64,000 bases of DNA from Acanthococcus lagerstroemiae (taxonomy: Eukaryota; Arthropoda; Insecta; Hemiptera; Eriococcidae), in NCBI GenBank assembly GCA_031841125.1, contig CM063114.1, forward strand, positions 45,405,574-45,469,573. The letters are read 5' to 3'. A program made the translations under genes and the position numbers. This document shows positions 22,901-34,900 of this stretch, piece by piece (position 1 is the stretch's first letter; each line of letters opens with the position of its first letter). Below the pieces are notes generated by a model. It searched no databases and was not told the DNA's origin. It saw only the letters and a list, made by a program, of their open reading frames with translations.

Positions 22901-25900
22901 GAAAGATCCCTTCGAAGGGGAATTTAATGGAATTGTCAGCAAACAAAATTTTAATTTTGAAAAAACCAAGCAAAATAGTAAAGTAGGTACCGATTTTTTT
23001 GATTGTAAGTATAAGTTTACATTTTTATCATTTTTTTTTTTGCGATTTCGTCGACTCATCCGGATTCCGGTTATTCCTGTCAACTTTTGTTAGGCCCAAT
23101 GTAACGGTAATAAACGGTGCCTACTACTGTATTTTGGTTTTTTTTTTGAACCTCCTAGCTGAGATAATTATTTACAATACATCTTACCTATCGCGGACAC
23201 CACAGATACACAAATAAGGCAGGCTAATGGAATCACAAACAACGTTGAATAGAAAGTGCCGAAAACCGCATTTTCCACAGCGTCATATGGTCTATCAACC
23301 TTGTAAAATGCGAAGTAATATAACTGAGCTCCGAATCCGATCACAAATGTAGGGATTAGCCAAAATACTTTTTCCATCTGAAGAAAATTAAATTTGAAAA
23401 ATACACCCGCATAATTATTGTCCGCGGATAAGTTCATCAGTGCATCTTATACAGACACGTTAATGTTTCAATCTAATAAATGCTTATCTGCATGAAAGTA
23501 ACGGAAGTTCTACACAACTGATAGGTATGTTTTAGAAAGTTAACTCTTGAAATAGTCACAGCTGCGACTACCCAAACTAAAGGTTCTGCAGTACTGCCGT
23601 GATTCTTCTGAAATATGGTTACAAAATCTTTTCGGAAATAATGTCAGCACCGGTAATCGTAGGATTAACTCAAAGATTATGATCTTGCTGATAGCTGATC
23701 ACATTCTGGATTCTGTCAGTGATTGTGTCTTTTTATTAATCGTATGCTTGATGTAAATGCCTTAGCCGACAGCGTTAGTTGACCTGACAGTTGTAGTCCA
23801 CATTTTTTCCTTGTAAACCGAAATTAATAGTGCTTGCTTAATGTGCATTGTGCATGTATGATCTATTCGAACACGTACAAGCCTGAAAGCTGATGTAAGA
23901 GCCATGCTTTTGACAAAATCAAATTCTATCAGTACGGTTGACGCACGTTTTGTTGTTCATACTGAGAAAGAACAAAATATTCTCAAATTAGTCGCGGCGA
24001 TCGCCGAATTTGTTAATAAAGCTTTAAGGGTGAGATCAGGTATCGCCGAATTTGAGAATAAAGCTTTCAGGTTGTGATCAGGTCTATTAAAACCGTGTTC
24101 AGCGGACCTAATAACAAACAACAAAAGCTTTATGACATTGAATTCCCATTCATTTTTGCTGTACTGTTGTACATATACGGTTTTAAAGGTCAAATCAGAT
24201 GTTACGGCAATGTTTCGTGAAGCTGATAATGGTGAACAAAAATATAATCAAATTGAATTCCCTTTAATTTGCGCTATATCTCCTGTAGATCTTACGATTT
24301 TTCTCTCAAGTATTCATATATGAACCTGGAAATTAAAATTAATATACATCCTCCATATCTGCATTGGTATAGTTGTACTAGCAGCAGGACCTGTCGAAAC
24401 AGCTTTTGGCATTTTATATGCTTTTACTAATGGGTATACTTGAGCGACAACTGTAACGCTCCCTCGTAACGGCCCACCGACACGTTCCCCCGACACGAAT
24501 TCAGAGGTTGACATTTCCAGGAAATTTACTTTAGCATTTTATAACTTTGCTACCGGGTGTACTTGGGCAAAAACCGTAAAATCTTCTTCTTAATTCCATG
24601 CAGTAGACTTCCGATTACGTGGCCTGAAAAATTTCCGCCCTTTTATCCGGTCTCTCGGTAATCCGGCCGTTTCCCAGACCATGATTGAGATTTTTCATCC
24701 TGTTGACTACAGTATCGTGGTCTTTAGGAAGGGCGACCACTTTTCCAAGAAGGGAGGTGGCGGAGCAACTTGGAACTAAATTGTAAATTTCACGCCCCAA
24801 AAAGCAAAAAAGTTCCGGGTTCTCTCTGAGGTGGGTGAAGGAATCGGCTTAAGGGGGAGGGGTAATGTCTTGATTAGCCCCTTCCTATCACTATACGAGT
24901 CTCTTAAATGATGATCATTTAATTTCAACATTTTGATACGTCCTATACTGACATATGATTCTGGAATAATTTACTGTACACTTCAGGGCGTTGCTGCAAT
25001 CTCAGAAGAAAGTAATTGTGATAGGGTGAAGGGAAAGGTACCTTATGTTGTTTTGAAATTTTGACTTTGCGATTCCGGTAACACTGATTGCCAAGGTTTA
25101 CAGAATTAAGGGTGCTGTCTCACAAGAGCTCATAGATATAAGAATGTGTGGAAGCCACCTCAGTTTTGTAGACCTTGGCAATCAGTGGTACCGGACTCGC
25201 AAACTCAAAATTTTACATCACTATAAGGTCATTTCCCTGCAACGCATCGCAATTGTTTTCACGAATTGATTTGTTTGTATTAGATTAATATTTGTGTATA
25301 CGCGGGCGACACCTATCGTAGAGTGGGTGGCTTAACCCAAAGAATAACATTTTATTGGTAAGAATACCTACCCTGTGAATTAATTCTTACCAATGAGAAT
25401 TTATATCCTTTTTTTAACAGTAGGCTCGTCACCAATGCGGCAGCAACGCCAACAAAATACGAAGCGGCACGGTAATACGGCATCCTGTAAAGCTTCTCCA
25501 TATTTTCAATATATCGGTTATTCGATTTTCCCCTAAAAAATAGAAACCTTATTCTTGAAAGCAGAATTATGTTCCCTAAAAATAGAAAACTAATCAAAAT
25601 ATAGCGTGCATAGTTTCATAGGCATGCCGTTAGTTTATGGTGTAACTCGAAAAGATACAAAAGCACAAATATCAGGATAGCATGTGGGGTTCAACTTACC
25701 CCCAAGTAACCATTAATGAAAAAGAGCTTTCATAGCATATGAGCATAACTCGCCATCAATTTAACGAAAAGATTCATATGGTAATATTTATTCGCAGAAG
25801 CTCGACTGCTGCAAATCAAATATAGATCGAACAGTACGAATTTTGAACGAGATGCCATTACGCACGGTGGTAGATATTGCCCACTAGAGTGGTTTTTATG

Positions 25901-28900
25901 TGGACCCAGTGACACCACCCCTTCAGATCCGAAGGGCGGAGGGGTTCAATATGGATGTCATTGAAAAAATTCTCTTCTAATAGGTCAAATATATTAAAAT
26001 ACGAGTTTTCCGAGTCACTGATTTCATTTTTGTGGTATTTTTTCTTCTAACTCCTTACCCTATAGAAACCCACGAGGTCTAAAATATACATTATTGTCAG
26101 ACACATTAACACGGCGTGACTTTGCGATCATGGGGTGACTTGGCCCACCTAAGTTTTCTTTATTCCTACAAACGCGAGGACGAAAATAAAATGTGGGGCA
26201 ACACTAACGCGTGACTCGTTACGTTAGTTACATAGTATGGTGTAGCTATCGTGTAAAAAGAACTCGGTGTGATTCGCAAGAGCCAGCAAAGAGTGCGCTG
26301 CTGGCGGTTAAAATCCTTAAGATTGGAAACTGGTCCAGTAGATTATTGCATAATGTAAATTATCACCTCATCCTGCACACTAGCACACCCAGCGGCAGGG
26401 GAGTTGCAGGCCGCGCTATGTTTTCACCTCGATTGAATTTACAGTCGCTACGTTCACGAGGATGTGAATGTTACTATCTCTCCGGCATTGAGGAGACTCG
26501 AACAGGAAGCTCAAAGATTGCGAAGTGGGCGCACTACCACTTGGCCAGACAGCGACCTTCATTTCATTAGACCACTCTAAAAAGGGTTAATCTGTGGGGG
26601 TGGATCATCACGGACTCGTTTGGAACCTCGTGGTGCTAGGTGGTGATCTTAGATCAAACATACATTAATTTTGGTGGTGGTAGGCCGTACGTTACTGGCT
26701 TCGTAGCCTGAGAGTGAGAAGCCCCTTTGAAGCCGACTGCTCTAGTGGCAGGTCCTCAGAGATGGGATCCGCAGAGAACATCCACTTCTTCGGTGGTCTT
26801 GATTTCGAAATAAGTGCGGAACATCTCATTTTCCGGGGATTATGCTAATACCTGGTATGTAAATATAAGGTTTGTTATTTTATTTTCAATGAGGAGGGGC
26901 TGTTCAAAGATTCACCAGCTTCAGCTCTGTTTCCCATTACGCAAGGCAATTATGTCCAAAAGAGGGTTTGTTGGGTAGCTTAATTCTTTTCTGAAGTTCG
27001 TAAACCCCGCTTAGATGAGTCTAAGGCGAAAATCATGTGTTACGTGCTTATTTTCATCATCTATGTCTATAATATGGTTATTGGATGGCTGCGTTTATTT
27101 TGGATGTCATTTTACCTGCAATCCCTTTGGCATACGTTTGAAATTCAAAACAAACCCGCTTACAATGCAGAGAACAAGGTAAAATTATGAATCGAACTGA
27201 AAGCCCACATATCTGCTATAATATACCTTCTGTGATGGCAGGTCAGAATATTTAACCCTTGTGGAGAACTACATTTTTTTTTGTGCCGTCACTTTTTTTA
27301 CAGTTTCGAAACGTGTACCAAATTATTATCACTGGAATAACTTGTTAGCTTGTTTCACTCTTTCTTTCACTACTTTGTTATGAATAATAACAGCGCTATT
27401 TAAAAAATTCATTGAGCAGAATATTTATTATATAAAATATCTATAATAATATGTTTTTATTAAACTAATAAATAAAAAACTTGGCGCATTTCCGGTACAC
27501 AAAGCAGAATGCAGTTCCGGAGCACAAATTGTTTAACGTTCACGAATTAAGGTCTCTATTTTCGGCGCGTCTGCTACGAGCCAACGATACGTCCTAGCAG
27601 GTTCGTGCATAGAACATTTTCTACATAGAATTTTATGACAAACATTTTTTGTTCGACTCATTTTTCAGGAGGATCAATTTTTGTGGAGTTGGGACAGAAA
27701 CACCTACTATTGGCGCGCTGGCTGTCATGGATTTTAGAGGGAGGGGAGTTGGTCCCTCCAGCTACTCTAGGGTTGCATCTACCATCATGCTAAGCGGCAT
27801 CCTGTGTTCAAAATTGGCTGTATTGTTTTGCCTACCAGCCCAACTACATCCTGTTCTTTATTTTGCCATTTTTCAGAGATCTTGGATTTCTGCTCACCGA
27901 CCAGGGCACCAAAACAATAGAGAAACTGCCCGTTCAAATTTCAGGTCGATTACTTAAGAGATACACTTGCCCCAGGCCCATGCCCTCCTTAAGGGATATA
28001 ACAAGAAGTTTCAACTTTCCAATTTTTTATGAGTCCGTAACACTAAAAATACTGATATACTCATTTTGAGCAACGGCATGAATTTACTTCAAGTCGGAAA
28101 CTTATTATGCATCCTACCGTAGATACACGACTAAGCCGTACATCATGGACACTTGTAAATTCAGCTGAGAAACTAACTTACGTAAAGGAATAAATTATGA
28201 CACCATCCAAATTGTTCTGGTAAATTCTTAAGAAAGAAGCAATATATGCGGCTAAGAATGATATCATAAGCCCGATTACGCCTATTTTCCTATTTTTACT
28301 ACAAAGGAATACAAGTCCACTGGCGACAACTGATAGTTGAAAATCTACGGCAACGTACCAAGAATATCGCATGCACTGCAATGAAGAGACAAATTAGATA
28401 ACAAACTGCATGAGCTATTCATACGTAGAAATTATTCAAATATTTCTCATCAAAAGTTAATATTGAGATAATTATTTGTTAACTGCTGACAAAAGTTGAA
28501 GACAAATGGAGGGCTCTGTACATAGTTAGGACAACATGTTCGAAGGATTTAGCACGAACTCATCAATGTAATTATGATGTCAGAATACTGACACAAGATA
28601 GACCCAGTATGATGAATTAACCAATAAAATTGTCACTATACAGCAGTACCTTTAATTTGACTTTCAAATTTCATGTTTCTATTTCATCAATAATTGTGTA
28701 CAGTAAAAAAAGATAGAAAAGGAGGAAGAAGAAGAAGAAGAAGAAGAAGAAGAAGAAGAAGAAGAAGAAATGGCATTTGTCCAAGATTAATTGTTCATTC
28801 GGCTTATACAAGCCAGGCTTGGTATCAGAATACTTCAGTGAAGTTGGTTTCATGATGTTAATTCCTGAAAGTGATTCAAAAAACGCTATTTTACGAGCTA

Positions 28901-31900
28901 ATAGAGCACCATATTTTCTCAGTTTTTCAAAGAATTTCTATTTAAAAAAACCTTTACTTCGGACAGTTAGGGAAGGATCGTCCCGCGAAGCTCAATCCTA
29001 TTAGAAGCCGGCCACAGGACATCTCTTGGGCGTTCTTAAAATTATTATAAATTCGTCCTCAATTTTTGTCTGTAAGCAGAATATTTATTATTCATTTGTA
29101 CAAACCGCATTGTCAGGAATCACAAAATTATTCACCATGAGCAGATTAGTCCACCAATACGAACTGCACGGATCTATTACCGTTTTTTGTGCTATGTAGT
29201 CCCAAAGGGGTCCATCATTCGAATATGGTATTATAAATAAGGATATCAGAATAACTAGACAATATGCAGGTATTAACCTACGAAGCATTAATAAATATGT
29301 AAAGTGATAAAGATATAAACCTACAAAAGGAACAACCACAGGTCGAGTGACCCTGAGTGGATTCATTCAGAATGGACAATGTGAATGCTCAGTAAGCTTT
29401 TCTAAGTGCACACGCACAGTACCAATGTTTCTGATCGGGTGGAAGCACGCCTGTGATTGTAATGGCTTGTTCGTTCGAAGTGGCGGGGGTTAAAGGCGCG
29501 CTATGTTTCCAGCTCGATTAATACAGTAGTCGCTATGTTCGCTAAGATATTAGCGGGGGTATTCGAATATCATTAGCTTTTACGGCGCTGGTGGAATTCG
29601 AACCTGGAGTACAAGACTTGCGAAAGTAAAAATTTTATGCATAGTATTCAGGATCTACGTCTGAGATCCCTGACTTTGATACCTAAAATGTTGGTTGTAG
29701 CGTATGGCGATGAGCAATGCCAAGTTGGCTCCCTAGACACCGCAACCCCGGCGGCGGAAACTGCCCCGTCGAGTATCGCGTCAGACGACGTTCATGCCTA
29801 TGTTTTTCCTCGATTCTTGAAGTCGAGTCAATGCCACCCATCTGGAGTCAAATGACTTCATATACGACTACCTTGACACTCATTCTCCAGGTGAAGCCGG
29901 TTTAGCTTCACCTCAAAAGTAAAATTTCATTTATGGAGTCTTGAATCCGGATTTGATCGAACATTTGCGGTTATTATCGACACAAAAATACTTGTACCGA
30001 TAAACTGAAGTTGAATCACTGTGTCAACTAGACACATAAGATTTTCACTGTGGGGAAAATTTTCATTCTGGAGCGTAAATCGAGGACTGATGAAACATCA
30101 TCTTATAGAATGCTAACATGCAGCTAAGCAAGAAACAACCCAGTTCGATTAGTTGTTCGATATATTTTCTTTAAAAAGAAAAAATTGATCGATCCCGGCC
30201 CCTGTTTGGGATGAAACTGACGATCATCCTAGAAACAGGAATCAGCATTTGAAGATCCTGTTTCGTTCCTTTCCCAGCTGTATATTAATAAGGACAGTGA
30301 ATTTTGCAGAGTTACAGATTCTTCTAACTGTTCTTAAATTTCTGTAGTACCACTCCTGCCCAATAAATTAGGATTGAACTTCTTACACAAAAAAAAGCAC
30401 AAACAAATCAGTCATCAAATTTTTGAACTTTCCCCCCCCCCCCCGCCTCACTCCTCGAAAAATGATTCCACTCCGGTTCCGATGCCTCTGTTTACTTGAC
30501 ATTACTTGCAGGATAATTGACTAAAAGAATAGCAGGACTGTAAAACTTCAGAAACGCGTAGATCAGTAAGTCAAGAAGTAAGACGGCCGGAATAACCACC
30601 TCAGAAGTCATCGGACATCTGACAATCGCAACTTCAGCAGGGATACATTCTGGCCGTTAACAAAACATATTTCCCAAGCTTTTCATATGATTCAACATCG
30701 ACGAGAGTTTTAAAATTTCAAAATACTCGGGAAATCAGCTTAGTTTTATCGGAAACCACATTATAGATGCATTTGTGGCGGATAAGAGTGATTAGATGCA
30801 TCCCTAAATGGAAATCAAGCGTTAATATCGTACAAGGAAGAACATCTTAAGAATGATATTTTAGCAATCAGAGGGAACATATTTGTTTAGTTTTGTTCTC
30901 CTCAAACCCCTTCAAAAATTAGTATCATTACCTGAACCACCGACAGATAACTGAAAGCAACACGTGAAAGATACCGATTTCCTTTGCAGTCGTTATTCCA
31001 AAATGAGCCGATAGGAAACCACTTATCGTGAAAAATCCATCAACGGAGAGATGGCCTAGTAATTCTAAACCCCAAGTTCTGTATGTCTACAAAAGAAAGA
31101 AGAGGTGTTATATTTTTATGGGTACATTTTCAACAATCCGAAACTTCGTTGACCTCTAATGTCACCAAATAGTACGCGTATATCAACACAATTGCAAATT
31201 TTTTGTTGTTTAGTTACCACTTCCACTTCCTCATTTTCAAATTTCGGGAACGACCTCGATAGGTATGTTTCGTGGCCTGCTATTACTTCATACATGAGGA
31301 GCAATTTAATCACAAACAGTACTGAAAATGTATTCGCTGAATTTTCAGTAAGAACTTCCCAATTTTTCATCGCAGAGAAGCACTGCAGCACCTCGAGATA
31401 AAATTGTGTTGTTACACCATCTGCACAGATAAGTGCAATAATGCATTAGTCTTTTGATTTTCTGTACACATCAGTCTACATGTCCAACTATGGTTCGGGT
31501 ATAATTATGCAAAAATTCTTAATTTTGCAGCGGTAATTGATCTGAGTAAATGTTAAGATTATACATGTCAAGAATGAAAAATGACGTCCCTTCACCGTTT
31601 CAAAGTTTTTCTCTGTTCCATTAATTGGCTACTTAAATGTATAGTTTGGCAGAATGAGTGTGGTATATTTTCTATCAAAAAGTTCAAATTTTAGACGTAA
31701 AAATGTGCCCTCTGAACTGTCACCATATTGAAGAACAACGGCCCCACTTATTCGACTTCAACCTTTTGAATGACTCGCCGGTGCCTGGCATTGAAAATAT
31801 TTAAATATGAATGGTGCCTCCAAACTTCAGGCGCATTTTATCATTTTGCTAATTCGACAACCTAGAGCGAAATAGTGCAATATCCTTTATACTGAAATTA

Positions 31901-34900
31901 ATGGTAAGGCTGTCAAAAGTATGCTTTGTAATATATTTCTCCTGAGCATCAAATCAAGCATATTGAAGATATCTTCGCGAAACATGAAATTCTGAGTGAA
32001 ATAAACCCTATTTCAAATTGCAAATTTTTGCATATTTCGATATACCTAACTGCATATTTAGTATTTTAGAATCATATTTATCTGCAGCATATTTCATCAA
32101 ATTTTCAAAATTTTAGCATATTTGGACACATTCTTGAACATCCGCTACACTGTATAGTTGAACAATGATGCCATAAGGCCATTATAATCTGCTCATTTTC
32201 GCCTCTAAAATGATACCCACCATACTCATTCGAGCAGAATATTTTGGAATATTTCGACTTCTTAGGGCATATTTTTGGCATATTTACAAACAAAAAGAGC
32301 ATAAAATATGCGCATATTTCACCTACTTTTGAAGCATCTTTCAGGCAGTATCAGGAGAGGCAGAAGAAGTTTCCAATGACAACATATCACTCCGATTTTA
32401 GAAAATCGTGACATCATGCTTACTTGAAGTTAATGTTCTGCCTGAATCAAAATGCAGTGCTGCCTATGATGGAGCGTGAAATTTCTTTCCCAGGATACCA
32501 ATGACTTATTTCCCCCAACAATTGGATACACACAGTTTTGTTCGGAGGCATAGAATTAGGCATACGAACTACAAACTTGAGAAAATTTGAACAAAATAAG
32601 GCATCGTCCTTTGCCTCTGACAGTTTCGGTTCTCCCATTTACCATGTAAGCGTGCAGTACAATCAAAAACGTTTTTTATTTTCATTTCATTTTTATTAAT
32701 TTAATGCATAATGTCAGACCTTCGATCCGCCTCATCATTATACTCTGAATTTGGGATGTAGTCCACAGATTTGGCAAGTTGGAGGGGGTTGGCTTCACTT
32801 TTTGACATGAATCTATTGAATGGCTCGTCGTTCTTTGCCGCTGAAAATTTTGGAACACCGATCTAACATACAAAAATGTGAAAGTTGACTCAAGGATGTC
32901 TACTTTTTTTTTTCTTCAATTCTAACTTATAGTTGGTAGCCTGTTTTTTCCTCGTTCTTTTTGGAAAATATTTTCCCTGACTTTTCTCGGTTTTCCAGGC
33001 CAATTTTCCAAAACTTCGCTGCCATTTTCTCAGCAAGTACTGTACACAGCTGTAAGTCACTTCACATTTATTCTTGATAAATAGTGTGTAGGCATTCTTT
33101 AATTCTGATTATTCTGAAAAAGTTCTTGATTTTGACAAAAATTGTAACAATTCACAGACTTTTCCTCTTCTTTCCTAGGCTGACGAAATTTCCTGTCTTT
33201 TCCTGGTTTCCCAGAAAGTGACTACCCAACTATAGAAGCATTTATTTTAGTGTTACAAAAAAAAAAGAGCTTTATAAAAATTCAGATTTATTTGGTTGAA
33301 AAAAAAAGCTTCATTAATGTTCGTATATGAAAAAGTTCAGAGAAAGACATACTTTGCGATGTCGGAAACTGATTTCTTCTATACAGCCTTTCAGTGGTAA
33401 GCAGATGTAACACTGTACCCATCCTTCCTCTACCTGTACTACTGCTTTCTTATTTTCACTTTCAAAAAATGGACCCGACACGGGATGAAGTGTCATTTTT
33501 TCATTTTATACGTAGCGCGTCAAAAGACAAAGATAGTGGAAGTAGAATAAAATGTAAATTTTAATCCGCTACCGAACATCAAACCATCTACTGTATAGTG
33601 CATGCCATAATAATCCGACTGAGATATGTAAATAGTATGCCTGTAAATTAACAATAGCTACCTTTCTTGTCCTCAATGGATTCAGAATATCGACTGAAAA
33701 CATCATATGAAGTGCCCAATATGACGAGTAAAATCAATACCAGGATAATAAACCTGGAATCGCAAGTAGATATTAATCTAAAAGGCGTTTCGCAGTCAAC
33801 TCTTTACACGATATCAGGAATATGTGCATCACATATTGCATATGACATATTACTACAGTGCCTTGAAATGGGGGAGTACACAGGGACAATGTACCATTTA
33901 TACGCCCTCCTAGAGGTCAGTGAGCTTATTTCCTCTTGTCTTGCAAGTTAACTACCAAAAATCGGGGGTAACATTGATAATCCAGAGGTAACTTTCATAT
34001 ACATGTTTTCGACCATTACGCACTCTAGTAGCCGAAATAATGAAGCTACTGCGCTCGTTTCCGTCTCGTTGAAAGGAGGTGATTTCAATCTATATTCTTC
34101 ACTTGGTATCACTGTTGTATGTTGGGTTTTCATTTTTCGAGGGTAAATAATTCAAAGTACCATGTTCAACTAAAAAATTTTCTGTAAACCGCAATGCCGA
34201 ATGGTAATGAAGATCTTTCTTCATGTTACCTTTGTTATAAGCTATATTAAAATTTAGAATCAATTAATCAGATGTTTATGTGAAAAAAATGTTATCTCCC
34301 GATGAAGCTGTAGGATTCGCGGATTTCAAAAAACGGGCTAACATTGATAGCATACAGTTATTAAACTGGCATTTATTTTCTAAAACAACGAATGTTGCTC
34401 CCCTTGACAATGTTGTCAAAAAGGAAATTGAAAGATGTAACGGCAAGAAATTTCCCAAAACTGTAGCAGATTTCATGTGACATGTACGAAATAAAATATC
34501 TGATCTTTGAAATTGGCACAAAATGTAGAAAAATTTTACTGGTCAAAATCCTTACAATGTACCAACAGCATCTGAATATATTGAAATGCACCAAAGCCAA
34601 CCAAAAAATGACGAAAGTACCAGGAAATGTACCACAGCCTACCAATATGAATGAAAATGAGCCAAAATGTAACAGAACTGATACAATAAACATTGTACCA
34701 GAAATGTTGAAATACACAAGATGGTGCACGTGTACCAAATCTAGCAACCCTACCTCTCGATGTGGGCGATGGTTTCACAGAGATTGTAGCAACCTGATAA
34801 AAATACATACTGGTGCATGAGCATTTTATGTGTATAGATGATTACCCCCCCTCTTCCTTTGATGTACTATCTACTATGCAATTAATGCAATTTTCTCACA

